Assembly (NCBI GenBank): GCA_046350555.1
Contig: JAXMAF010000018.1
Coordinates: 1-64,000 of the forward strand
DNA: 64,000 nt
From: JAXMAF01 sp046350555
GTDB taxonomy: Bacteria > Planctomycetota > Phycisphaerae > Phycisphaerales > SM1A02
Direction: 5' to 3'
Below the pieces are notes generated by a model. That model had not been told where the DNA came from. It saw only the letters and a list, made by a program, of their open reading frames with translations, and ran no database searches. Position numbers and translations under genes: made by a program. Below, in pieces: positions 27,991-36,715 of this stretch (position 1 is its first letter; every line of letters starts with the position of its first letter).

Positions 27991-28728
27991 CGCGCGAGGG
28001 TCGGCACGGCGCTGCCGTCCGGACTCGCGCTTGGTCTGGCGCTCGGCTGGTTCGCGTCGGCGCGCCTGCTGCCGCTTCGGCCGGCGGAGTCGCGAGTCGC
28101 AATCGGATCGGGATCGGATGGAGCGGCGAGACCGGCTTCAGGCCAGGCGGCCATGAACGCGACGGCCGAAGCGTCAGCGCCCATCGCCACCGCGTCGTCG
28201 GCGGCCTCGGCGCCGCCCACGCTTCCCACCACTCCGCCGCCGAGCGCGGCGCCGGCGGCGTGGCGGCTGCCCGAGGTCATCCCCGACCAGGTCATCCTCC
28301 GTCCCCTGCAATGGAAGGGAAAACGGCTCGCCGAGACCGAGCTCGGCCGGTGGACGGACACGTCGACGTTTCCCGCCGACGCGACGGTTGTCATCTACTA
28401 CGAGTCGTGCAGCCACTGCGCCGCGCACCTGCGCGAACTGGCCGAGAAGCAGGCCGCGGCGAAGCCTGGGACGGATTCGTCGCCCGGCGCCGGCGGCGCG
28501 GCGTCGAGCGCGAACGCCTCCGGCGCCGCGCCGCGCTATGTGCTCGTGCAACTGCCCACGCCCGCGGCGTACACCGGGAAGCTCTTCGTCGATCGGCTGC
28601 CCGAGGGGATGCACGTGCAGCTTCCCGCGCAGGTGAAGGCGTGGGTCATCACGCCCCCGTGGGACGTGACGATCCACGATGGCGTGGTGACGGACGCCGA
28701 GCGCGTGAAGTGGCCCGGCGAGACGTGA
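27958..28728 (+). CDS. Membrane-anchored thioredoxin-like protein with CSHC motif
   Basis: 256 residues. The basic N-terminus is followed by a helix (LPSGLALGLALGWFASARLL), an Ala/Pro/Ser-rich linker (about 60-95), then a domain with VVIYYESCSHCAAHLRELA, a C-x-x-C in thioredoxin-like surroundings (about 143). Low-complexity Ala/Gly/Ser sequence interrupts this domain near 165-185. Its ATG lies in the end of the MauE-like gene, and the two may really be one gene split by a frameshift. MauE-like proteins often pair with periplasmic thioredoxin-fold proteins. The stop is 12 bases before the tandem 105-bp repeats. Confidence 0.6.
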   Translation: MARPRDAPARVRARVGTALPSGLALGLALGWFASARLLPLRPAESRVAIGSGSDGAARPASGQAAMNATAEASAPIATASSAASAPPTLPTTPPPSAAPAAWRLPEVIPDQVILRPLQWKGKRLAETELGRWTDTSTFPADATVVIYYESCSHCAAHLRELAEKQAAAKPGTDSSPGAGGAASSANASGAAPRYVLVQLPTPAAYTGKLFVDRLPEGMHVQLPAQVKAWVITPPWDVTIHDGVVTDAERVKWPGET

Positions 28729-28740
28729 GCATCGCGTGCG

Positions 28741-28955
28741 CTCCCACGGAGTCCAGTCGACCTCCATGCGCTCGACCCCTTGCCCACAGCGGTGTCTCAC
28801 GGTGGAATTGGGTTGGGTGGGGCGCGAGGGTCAACCGGGACGCGTCTCACATGGATTCCAGTCGACCTCCATGCGTTCGACCCCTTGCCCACAGCGGTGT
28901 CTCACGGCGGAATGGGGTTTGGGTGAGGCGCGAGGATCAACCGGGACGCGTATCA
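28741..28955 (+). repeat. Tandem pair of 105-bp repeats between convergent genes
   Basis: Units 28741-28845 and 28846-28950, exact 105-bp period, highly similar to the units in moaA but in an intergenic setting. The TGA stop of the convergent gene (28953-28955) forms the right terminus. The pair is sense-oriented to the upstream thioredoxin-like gene. Confidence 0.9.
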
Positions 28956-29468
28956 GCGGCGCGCGCCGCCCACGTCGGCGCCGCACTCGGGGCAACGGTC
29001 GGGCGTCGCCGCGCGGGGCGACTCGGCGAGCGCATGGCCGCAGCCGGCGCAGCTTGGATCATGCGGTGCCGTTCCGACGACGCGGAAGGGGCGCGTGGCG
29101 AGGGCGCTCAACGCGCCAATGAACGCGCAGCCCGCCGCGGCGCCCAGCAGCACCGGCGAGGCGACGTTGGCCAAGAGGGCCAGGTTCCAATTCCACGGTC
29201 GCGCGTCGTGCCTGACGAGGCGGGCGAGCAGGAAGCCGGCCACCACGAGCACGCCGCCGACGATCGCGGTCCGTGTGCGCGGGAAGACGACCCCGATGAA
29301 CGCCGTGGCCAGCGGCAGGAGCGCGTTCACCGCGACGAAGTTCCCGAGCCCCGCGCGCCCGGCCACGCGCGCCGCGATCTCCTGGAGCGGCGCAAGGCCG
29401 ACGAGTAGGCCGGCGCCGAGGAACGACGCGAGCGCGACCGGCTCATGTGCGGGCGAGACGTAGCGCAA
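28953..29468 (-). CDS. Membrane protein with C-terminal zinc ribbon
   Basis: 171-residue protein with four predicted helices (about 10-30, 42-62, 66-84, 98-122) and a cytoplasmic-type zinc ribbon at the end: CAGCGH then, 20 residues on, CPECGADV. I do not recognise a named family; such membrane/zinc-ribbon proteins are common in planctomycetes. The stop codon abuts the tandem 105-bp repeats. Confidence 0.65.
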   Translation of the reverse strand: MRYVSPAHEPVALASFLGAGLLVGLAPLQEIAARVAGRAGLGNFVAVNALLPLATAFIGVVFPRTRTAIVGGVLVVAGFLLARLVRHDARPWNWNLALLANVASPVLLGAAAGCAFIGALSALATRPFRVVGTAPHDPSCAGCGHALAESPRAATPDRCPECGADVGGARR

Positions 29469-29546
29469 CGCGGCCAGCCTATCCGCGCCGGATCCGGCCG
29501 CGGCGAGCGGGCGCGATTCGAGATTCCGCGATTCGGGCCGCGGGGC

Positions 29547-29575
29547 CCGCGCGGCGCGCGCCCGGCGCCGCGCGG
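29547..29575 (-). terminator. Hairpin downstream of the propeller cytochrome gene
   Basis: Perfect 11-bp stem CCGCGCGGCGC (29547-29557) / GCGCCGCGCGG (29565-29575), 7-base loop, starting 2 bases after the stop codon of the minus-strand gene. No T tract. Confidence 0.6.
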
Positions 29576-29577
29576 CG

Positions 29578-32295
29578 CTACCGGCAGCTCCCCCATCGAC
29601 TCAGCACCATCGCGAGATCGGCGCCATCGACGACGCCATCGGGCGCACCCAGTGGCGCGAGGTCCGCGGCGCACGCGCCGCCCGGGCCCCAGGCGGCCAG
29701 CACCGCCGCGAGGTCCGCGCCATCGACGACGTGGTCGCCGCCCGCGGGTGCGATGTCTCCGACGCAGACGGTCTCCGGAGTGCTGGTCGGATCGGCGGGA
29801 TCGGCGCCGGCGTCGAGCTCGTCGCGATCGAACCAGCCGTCCTCGTCGCGATCGACCCCGATGCGCACCTGTGTGCCGGCGGGAACGAGCGTGTACGTGA
29901 GCTCGCTCCCGTCCGCCGCGAGCGCCAGCAGCGCCGCCGGGAGAATCGTCTCGGCGCTGCGGTCGGACTGGAAGAGGCCGGCGTCGAGGAACCAGCCGCG
30001 GGCCAGTCCGCCCTGCACGCCCTTGACCACCAGCCCGACCGCGCCGGTCGCCGCGAGGTTGAACATCTGGGTGATGCGCGCGACGTTGTCGCCCGCACCG
30101 CCGCCGTTGGCCGCCGTCGTCTGGACGCCGACCCCGGCATGCGTTCCGCTGTCGAAGCTCAGGAGAAACGCCTCGACGTCGCGGCGCTGCTGTTGTCCGA
30201 CCGGCCCCGGCGGGAAGACGAAACCGGGAGCAAGCGTCTCCTGGATCGTGAACTCGATGCCGTCGTGGCGCAGGCCGAACCCGCGCGAGTTGTTCTGCGA
30301 CTGGTGGCTGGCGCCGACCTTCTCGTACACGTTGCGGAGCTGCGCGATCTTGCGGTTCTGCGGCTCGGCGCCGATCGGACGGTCGATGACGTTGTTGGTC
30401 CCCGTTGGAAGCGCATGGCACGAGACGCACGTCGGGTTCGCCCCGGGGAGCGTCGGCGCGTTGAGGAAGATGTTCTGGCCGTTCAGCGGATTTCCGAAGC
30501 CGACGGCGGTGGGCAGCGTGGTCTTGAGCGAGTTGTCGATGTTGCGGTTGGGATTGGGCGGGAAGCGCAGCGTCGCGACGAAGTTCGAGAGCCGCTGCAT
30601 GTCGTCCGGCGAGAGCTGCGCATCCGCCCCCTGGAGCGTCGTGAATGCGATGTTGAACGCGGCGAGGTCGCTCTTCTCGCCGCGCCAATGGAAGGGCTCG
30701 TTGCCGGCCGTGCCGACCAGCGTCTGCGTCACCATCACGCCCTTCATCGGATGCCAGTCCACGCAGCCGCCGGGAACGATGCACGTCTCGTTGAAGTCGA
30801 TCACCTCGCCCGCCGGATTGCCGAGGTCCCATCCAAGGTGGTCGGTCCGGGCGTCGACGTGGCACGACGCGCACGACGCCTGGCCGAGTCCCGAGGTGAG
30901 GTGCGTGTCGTAGAGGAAGGGCCGACCCTCGCGGATCGCCGCCGGAGTCGGGTCGTAGAAGCTCGTGCGCACGAGCTCCTGCGCGCGGAGCGGATCGACG
31001 GTCGAGATCGATCCCTCGAATCGGTTCAGCACGTAGAGCCGCGTTCCGGTGGCGTTGATCGCCAATCCGGTCGGCCCCTGGCCGACGTCGATCACCCCGG
31101 TGCGCCCGCCTGCCGAATCGATGACGACCACGTTGTTCGATCCCATGCCCGTCACATACGCGGCCGTTCCCTGCGGATTCCACGCGACGCCGCGCGGATC
31201 GCCGATCGAGAGGTCGCGCATCGCCATCGGCACGCTCGGCGTCGAGTAGTCGAGGTGCGGATTGAGATCGACCACCGACGACGCGCCGGGCGCCGACGCG
31301 ACGAAGGTCGCGGCCTCGGCCCGAACGAAGATGCCGTTGACGTTGCTCTCGAAGCGAATCTCGTTGTGAAGCTCGGTGCCGACGACCATGACCTTGCCCG
31401 CGGGCGAGACCGCGACCGACGCGACATTGGTCATGAGTCCGCTCGCATAGGTCACGCCCAGCGTCGCGGTGTCGATGATCGCCACGTCGTGATCGTGGAG
31501 GTCCCATGTCACCGATGCGGACCAGTCGGCGTCGTTGATGTCGCGCCACGCGCCGCCCGCATCCTTGCGCACGACGAGCGCCACGCCCGGTGGCGCTGGC
31601 AGGCCGGCGGCGATCGGCGGCTGGAACTCGGCGCCGTCGTTGGGCGGCGGATTCTGGCCGCCATACGGGCCGCTCGGCGCCGAGACGGCGATTCGCGAGA
31701 TCACCGTCGAGTGGTTGCCGCTCTCGAAGATCGCCGCATAGACCCGCGTGCCGTCCAGGTCGACCGCGAGCGCTCGGGGATCCTCGCCCTCGATGGCGAT
31801 GATCGTGCCCGCCGCGGTCGGATTCGCCGGGTCGAGCACACGCACCTGATCGGGCTGCGACAGCGTGACGAACGCGCGCAGCGGATTGCCCGCGAAGACG
31901 ACGTCCGCGGGTTCGTCGCCGACCGCGATCGTCTGCTTCACCCGGCCCGTGGGAAGGTCGACGATCGAGATCGAGTCGGAGACATGGTTGACGACCCAGG
32001 CCTCCGTGTCGCTGCGCGGTCGCACCGAGACGGGATCGAGCCCGACGGGAATGGACCTGAGGTGCGCGAGCGCCGCGCCCGACGCGTCGAAGACCTCGAG
32101 TCGATTGTCGGCCGTGTTCACGGCGAGCAACAGCGAGCCCGAGGGCGTCAAGGCCAGCGGGCTCACGTGCGGCGTCTCCCAGTTCACGAATGTCGAGGCG
32201 CCCGGCTGGGCGAGCGGCGCCACGACGCTCGCCGCACTCGCGCCGACGAGCGAGGCCAGTCGAGCACGACGAGCGGGATCGGATCGGTGGTTCAT
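29578..32295 (-). CDS. Secreted beta-propeller di-haem cytochrome with dockerin-like tail
   Basis: 905-residue exported protein. After a signal-like N-terminus (cleavage near 30) comes a YVTN-type beta-propeller (about 40-430; repeats such as PLALTPSGSLLLAVNTADN and GPTGLAINATGTRLYVLN). Two haem c sites follow, CASCHVD near 475 and CVSCHAL near 623, arranged like MauG/di-haem peroxidase-type proteins with insertions. The last 55 residues are two dockerin-like units (VVDGADLAAVLAAWGPGG and VVDGADLAMVLSRWG). Likely an extracytoplasmic redox protein; substrate unknown. It ends in a strong hairpin and diverges from the serine hydrolase gene. Confidence 0.8.
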   Translation of the reverse strand: MNHRSDPARRARLASLVGASAASVVAPLAQPGASTFVNWETPHVSPLALTPSGSLLLAVNTADNRLEVFDASGAALAHLRSIPVGLDPVSVRPRSDTEAWVVNHVSDSISIVDLPTGRVKQTIAVGDEPADVVFAGNPLRAFVTLSQPDQVRVLDPANPTAAGTIIAIEGEDPRALAVDLDGTRVYAAIFESGNHSTVISRIAVSAPSGPYGGQNPPPNDGAEFQPPIAAGLPAPPGVALVVRKDAGGAWRDINDADWSASVTWDLHDHDVAIIDTATLGVTYASGLMTNVASVAVSPAGKVMVVGTELHNEIRFESNVNGIFVRAEAATFVASAPGASSVVDLNPHLDYSTPSVPMAMRDLSIGDPRGVAWNPQGTAAYVTGMGSNNVVVIDSAGGRTGVIDVGQGPTGLAINATGTRLYVLNRFEGSISTVDPLRAQELVRTSFYDPTPAAIREGRPFLYDTHLTSGLGQASCASCHVDARTDHLGWDLGNPAGEVIDFNETCIVPGGCVDWHPMKGVMVTQTLVGTAGNEPFHWRGEKSDLAAFNIAFTTLQGADAQLSPDDMQRLSNFVATLRFPPNPNRNIDNSLKTTLPTAVGFGNPLNGQNIFLNAPTLPGANPTCVSCHALPTGTNNVIDRPIGAEPQNRKIAQLRNVYEKVGASHQSQNNSRGFGLRHDGIEFTIQETLAPGFVFPPGPVGQQQRRDVEAFLLSFDSGTHAGVGVQTTAANGGGAGDNVARITQMFNLAATGAVGLVVKGVQGGLARGWFLDAGLFQSDRSAETILPAALLALAADGSELTYTLVPAGTQVRIGVDRDEDGWFDRDELDAGADPADPTSTPETVCVGDIAPAGGDHVVDGADLAAVLAAWGPGGACAADLAPLGAPDGVVDGADLAMVLSRWGSCR

Positions 32296-32626
32296 GGGTC
32301 GAGCCTTCGGTCAGGCGAGCGGGCGGAAGAGCGGTCGGAACGAGCGAGGATCCGAGGCGCGACACGGCTCACCCGCACCGCGCCGCCGGCGCGACGCGTT
32401 CGGTCCCGCGCGCCCCTTGCGGCACCGACCGCGCGCCGTCCCGCCCGCGCGCCTCGATCGAGGACCGCTCCATGCAATGCTCGCAAGTCGTGCGAGCGAT
32501 GTCCAGCCTGTGCATTTTCCGTCGAAGGGGTCCGAGCGCCGACCGACACGGGCCCCGCGGTGGCCGGATCGCGTCCATCTACGATGATGCCCGTCCACGT
32601 TCCCCACCATCGGACCGAAGACCACC
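32296..32626. other. Divergent intergenic region, no gene seen
   Basis: 331 bases between the propeller cytochrome (-) and the serine hydrolase (+). I see no coding frame with a credible start, no hairpin of note and only a weak -10-like TACGAT near 32580. It presumably holds both promoters. Confidence 0.4.
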
Positions 32627-34900
32627 ATGACGATCACCTTGCCCACCTGGATGCAGCGATGCATCGCCGTCTCGGCCTTCGCCCTCGGAGCGTCGGCGCT
32701 GGCCGGTCAGGTCGCGGGCGCGTCGGACGCCTTCCCTCCGGCCAGGCCCGAGGAGGTGGGCGTGTCGTCCACGGCGCTCGAGGCGCTCGACGCCGTCGTG
32801 CGGGGCTACGTCGAGCGCGAGGAGATCGTGGGCGGCGAGCTCATGGTGATCGCGAAGCGCCGGACCGTCTGGCACGCCGCGCACGGCTGGGCCGATCGCG
32901 GCGCGCAGGTCGGGGGCGCGCAACCCGAGGCGGCCGCAGGCGAGGCGCCACGAACGCTCGAGCCCGGTTCGATCTACTGCGTCCGTTCGATGACCAAGCC
33001 GCTCATCGGCACCGCGATCCAGATGCTCGTGGACGACGGCCGGCTCTCGCTCGACGACCCGGTCGCGAAGTTCATTCCCGAGTTCGACCACGAACGCCAC
33101 GCCCGGATCACCGTGCGGCACCTGCTCGAGCACACGTCGGGGCTTCCGCTCTCTTCGCTGCTCACGTCGACCTTCGGGGGCAATCCACAGTCGATCCGGG
33201 GAATCCGGACGATCACGGAACTCGCCGCCAAGGCCGACCTCGTCTTCGATCCGGGCGCCGGGTTCAACTACAGCGACGACGGCGCCGACACGCTCACGGC
33301 GATCGTCGAACAGGTCGCGGGCCAGCCCGCCGAGGCCTTCATCCGCGATCGCATCTGCGCGCCGCTTGGCATGACCGACGTCTGGTTCATCGCGCCCGAC
33401 GACGCCGTCGCCGCGTCGCGCTTCGCCAGCGGTTATGGCGGCTCGACTGGAGCATGGCTCCGCTTCTGGCGCCCCGGCGATCCACATCTCTTCGGCTGCT
33501 TCCTCGGGTCGCAGGGGCTCTACACGAGCTGCGCGGAGTACGCCAGGCTCCTCTGCCTCTGGGCGGACGACGGCAAGGTCGGCGAGCGCCGCCTGCTCTC
33601 GCACGACGCGATCGTGCGCGGCCTCGCGCCGGCGCACACGATGGCGTATCCCACCGGCCTCGCCGGCGCGTCGGTCTTCTACGGACAGATGTGGATGCTC
33701 TGGATGTGCGACGACGCGCACGCCGCCCCGACGCTCGCGGCCTTCGGCCATGGGGGCTCCGACGGAACGATGGCGTGGATGTGGCCGGAGCGCGACCTGA
33801 TCGTGCTCTACTTCACGCAGTCGCGCGGCGGGATCACGGGACTCCTGATCGAACGGGAGATCCAGCGGCTGCTGCTTGGACCGGCCGATGGCGAGTCGCC
33901 GGCGACTCCCGGAGCGATCGATCCGTTGGCGCCTGTCGGACCCGGCGCAACCGCGGCGTGCTCGATCGTCGGCACGTACTGGGACGATTCCTCCCGGAAG
34001 CCGCGCTTCGTCTTCGACCGCGCCGTCGAGCATCCCGGAAGTGCCGCCCGCAAGGTCGCCCTGGAACTGCCGGGACGATTCGTCCTCGACATCCTCCCCG
34101 TCGACGGCGCGGATCGCTGGGCGCTGGAGGTCGACCCGAAGACGACGCTCACGCCGCGGCGCGACGCCTCCGGCGCCGTGACCGGCCTCTCGATCGCGCA
34201 CGACGGCACGGAGGATTTCTGGCCCGTGCTCGCGGCCGACGCCTCGCTGCCGTCGGTCGACGACGTCGTGGCCCGGGTGATGGCGGCGCATCGCACCGAC
34301 CGAATCGGCGAGACCGGCGCGCTGCGGCGGGTCGGCACGCTCGACATGCCGAAGCTCAAGCGGCACATCCTCGTCACGCAGGCCTACTCGGGCACGAACA
34401 TGCGCGTCGAGGCCGGCGCGGAGGGCGGGCCGATGCAGGTCACGGTCAGCGACGGCGCCCACGTCTGGTCGAGGACTGGAAGCCAGCCCATGAACGAGCT
34501 GAGCGGCGCCATGGCCGAGCAGGCGCTCCTTGAACATCCGGGACGGGCCTTCGGCGACTGGCGACGTCACTTCCGCGACGTGCGCGTCGTCGCCCGCACG
34601 ACCATCGACGGATCGCCAACGCTGCTGGTCCGGTGCGTTCCACCAACGTGCGAGGCCGTGCTGATGTCCGTCGACGAAGCGAGCGGGCGCGTCGTTGGAA
34701 TCGATCGAGTCGTCACGCTGCCGGGTCTCGGACCCATCGGCGCGTCGGCGTCGCTCGACGACTTCCGCGATGTCGGCGGCACGCTGCTGCCGTTCCACGC
34801 CACGATCCGCTACGCCTCCCCAATGCTGGGCGACGCGGAGACGACGATCGAGCACGCGGAGATCGTCGCCGTCGAACCGGGCCTCTTCGCGAAGCCGTAG
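32627..34900 (+). CDS. Exported class-C beta-lactamase-like serine hydrolase
   Basis: 757 residues with a signal peptide (hydrophobic 10-28, likely cleavage after VAGA). The beta-lactamase/esterase domain (about 35-430) has the S-x-x-K motif SMTKPLIG with Ser121 and Lys124, the Tyr motif NYSDDGADT near 215 and a late HGGSDGTMAW, so the acyl-enzyme machinery is complete. Residues 440-540 form a small beta domain, and the last 220 residues (TGALRRVGTLDMPK onward) resemble a lipoprotein-carrier-like beta half-barrel with a DDFRDVGGTLLPFH segment. Substrate is unknown; peptide or ester hydrolysis is more likely than antibiotic resistance. Confidence 0.78.
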   Translation: MTITLPTWMQRCIAVSAFALGASALAGQVAGASDAFPPARPEEVGVSSTALEALDAVVRGYVEREEIVGGELMVIAKRRTVWHAAHGWADRGAQVGGAQPEAAAGEAPRTLEPGSIYCVRSMTKPLIGTAIQMLVDDGRLSLDDPVAKFIPEFDHERHARITVRHLLEHTSGLPLSSLLTSTFGGNPQSIRGIRTITELAAKADLVFDPGAGFNYSDDGADTLTAIVEQVAGQPAEAFIRDRICAPLGMTDVWFIAPDDAVAASRFASGYGGSTGAWLRFWRPGDPHLFGCFLGSQGLYTSCAEYARLLCLWADDGKVGERRLLSHDAIVRGLAPAHTMAYPTGLAGASVFYGQMWMLWMCDDAHAAPTLAAFGHGGSDGTMAWMWPERDLIVLYFTQSRGGITGLLIEREIQRLLLGPADGESPATPGAIDPLAPVGPGATAACSIVGTYWDDSSRKPRFVFDRAVEHPGSAARKVALELPGRFVLDILPVDGADRWALEVDPKTTLTPRRDASGAVTGLSIAHDGTEDFWPVLAADASLPSVDDVVARVMAAHRTDRIGETGALRRVGTLDMPKLKRHILVTQAYSGTNMRVEAGAEGGPMQVTVSDGAHVWSRTGSQPMNELSGAMAEQALLEHPGRAFGDWRRHFRDVRVVARTTIDGSPTLLVRCVPPTCEAVLMSVDEASGRVVGIDRVVTLPGLGPIGASASLDDFRDVGGTLLPFHATIRYASPMLGDAETTIEHAEIVAVEPGLFAKP

Positions 34901-34911
34901 GTTCCTGAGAA

Positions 34912-34988
34912 ACTGTTTCAGAACTCGCGCTGCCTGCGGCCGATTCCGGCTTCGCGTGGCCTCGGCGACGCGGGAGTTCTGAAACAGT
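34912..34988. terminator. Inverted repeat between convergent genes
   Basis: Perfect 15-bp arms ACTGTTTCAGAACTC (34912-34926) and GAGTTCTGAAACAGT (34974-34988) around a 47-base spacer that is itself GC-rich. The right arm ends three bases before the SpoIID-type gene stop. The arms are AT-richer than the surroundings. It may be a bidirectional terminator or the ends of a small palindromic element. Confidence 0.5.
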
Positions 34989-34991
34989 CAC

Positions 34992-36572
34992 TTACGCGTA
35001 CGCGCCGACGATCCGCGCCTGCGGGTAGTACTCCGCCAGGATCGTGCGCCACGTCGCGCCGCCCCGCGCCATGCCTTCGGCGCCGTACTGGCACATGCCG
35101 ACGCCGTGGCCGTAGCCCTGTCCCGCGAACTGGATCGCGCCGCCGCGGATGGTCGCGGTGAACTGGCCCGAGCGAAGCGGGTTCTTCGGCGTCGCGAGCG
35201 CACCGCCACCGTAGTTCATCGCGTTGCGGAGCCGTTCCGCCGAGAGCTCGGCCACGCCGCCCTTGTTGTCGGCGACCCGATATCGAACCACGCGGCCGTA
35301 CTGATTCAGCTCGATCGGCTCGATGCCGGCGATCGGGCCGAGCGCCGCAAGCCGAAGCTGCGGGCGTCGCTCGCCCACGCCGCGAGCGCCGGGCCGCCTC
35401 GCTCGCGGACTGGTCGGCGGTCCAGCCGCCAGAGCGGCGCGCTCCGCGCAGCACGCCTTCGGCGGCCGCGCCCGCACGGGCGGAACGAAGTTGATGGGAT
35501 CGTCGGAGATCGCGTCGCTGGCGTTGGCGCTCAGCCCGCCGCAGGTGCTGGAGTAGTACGCGGGAACGAGGAGCGCATTGAAGACCAGCACCTGTCCGCG
35601 CGTCTGCTCGACGGCGCGCACCGACGGCGCGTGGCTCGTCTGGCCCACGTACGCCTGCGAGGCCTGTCCCGCGACGACGTCGTAGTGGCGGCGCTGCGTC
35701 CATCGGGCCATCTCCACCAGCGCGTACGTCCGGGCGGCGACGGCCTGGGCGTGGAAGGTCTCCTGGTTCCAGCCGGGATAGAGCTCGCGGGCCAGGACGC
35801 CGGGAACGTACTGCTCGAGCGCGCAGACGTTCACCACGTCGAAGGGAACGCCGTAGATTGCGCTCGACGACGAGGGCGCGCTGGCCACGACCGCCACGCC
35901 GTCGTCGCCGACGTCGACCGGCCGCGCGACGAGCCGGGCGCTTCCGGGAAAGATCGCGCCATCGATGGCGATGCGCTGCGTCTGTCCCTTGATGGCCCCG
36001 ATCTCGATCGGCTCGCGGCCGTCGACGACGTTGCGCTGGCCGGCGCCGTCGACGAGGACCCAGCCCGCCGAATCGGCGGTGACGCGAACCGGCGACGCGA
36101 GCACGAGAAGGACCGGAACCGACGGCGTCGGCGATCCCGGCGCGACGTCCGCGCCGGACGCCGTCGGTCGACCGATGCGCAGCCATTGCTTGCCGCCGCC
36201 GGCGCCAGTGGAGAGCTCGACCGATTCGCCCGGCGGCTTCCGCACCAGCCGCACGCGCACGAGGGGCTCGCGCGTCGGCGGGACGAGGTTGATCGTGGGC
36301 GGCGCCGGGGCCGCGGCAAGGACCGGCGGTGGCGGCGCCGGCGACGCGGCGGGCTTGCCGGAGGAGGACGGAGGCGGCTTCGAGTCGACGCCGGGCCCGC
36401 GTCCGCGCGTGCTCTGCCACGCATCGCAGCCGGCGAGCAACAGCGTCGCGCCGGCGATGGCCGAGGCGTGCGCGATGAACGCGCGGCGGGTCGGATGGAT
36501 CGGCTCACCGCTCACGACTGACCATATCGGCGCTCCCGACCGATCGAGGTGAGCGCCGCGCGTTTGGTGCAT
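34992..36572 (-). CDS. SpoIID/LytB-domain lipoprotein
   Basis: 526 residues. The N-terminal region has TRRAFIAHASAIAGATLLL ending in AGC, a twin-arginine-like lipoprotein signal. A Pro-rich linker (about 60-95) and an SH3-like middle follow, then the SpoIID domain with LEQYVPGVLARELYPGWN, HAQAVAARTYAL, YYSSTCGG and GYGHGVGMCQYGAEGMA. SpoIID proteins are lytic enzymes acting on denuded glycan. Around 35380-35470 the expected sequence reads better in the other two frames (SGGWTADQSAS, then LAAWASDARSFGL), so compensating indels are likely. Start ATG at 36572 has no clear ribosome binding site; GTG at 36515 is an alternative. Confidence 0.75.
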   Translation of the reverse strand: MHQTRGAHLDRSGAPIWSVVSGEPIHPTRRAFIAHASAIAGATLLLAGCDAWQSTRGRGPGVDSKPPPSSSGKPAASPAPPPPVLAAAPAPPTINLVPPTREPLVRVRLVRKPPGESVELSTGAGGGKQWLRIGRPTASGADVAPGSPTPSVPVLLVLASPVRVTADSAGWVLVDGAGQRNVVDGREPIEIGAIKGQTQRIAIDGAIFPGSARLVARPVDVGDDGVAVVASAPSSSSAIYGVPFDVVNVCALEQYVPGVLARELYPGWNQETFHAQAVAARTYALVEMARWTQRRHYDVVAGQASQAYVGQTSHAPSVRAVEQTRGQVLVFNALLVPAYYSSTCGGLSANASDAISDDPINFVPPVRARPPKACCAERAALAAGPPTSPRARRPGARGVGERRPQLRLAALGPIAGIEPIELNQYGRVVRYRVADNKGGVAELSAERLRNAMNYGGGALATPKNPLRSGQFTATIRGGAIQFAGQGYGHGVGMCQYGAEGMARGGATWRTILAEYYPQARIVGAYA

Positions 36573-36613
36573 GTTTGGAGGCCGATCCGATCGCGGGCGG
36601 CGCGGCGCTCAGG

Positions 36614-36715
36614 CGCATCCCGTTGGACGCTCGCGCCCCACCCAACCCAATTCCGCCGTGAGATACCGCTGTGGGCACGGGGTCCAAGCATGGAGGTCTA
36701 CTGGAATCCGTATCA
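36614..36715 (-). repeat. 105-bp family repeat
   Basis: Single well-conserved unit (TCGCGCCCCACCCAACCCAA at the left, GGAGGTCTACTGGAATCC at the right on the plus strand). Its head coincides with the TGA stop of the ABC-F gene (36713-36715), in the same sense orientation. Confidence 0.85.

Noticed and set aside
28741..28955. Tandem 105-bp units considered as a CRISPR array or group of regulatory RNAs
   Set aside because: Units are 105 bp with no unique spacers, no cas genes are present, and copies are scattered at gene ends.
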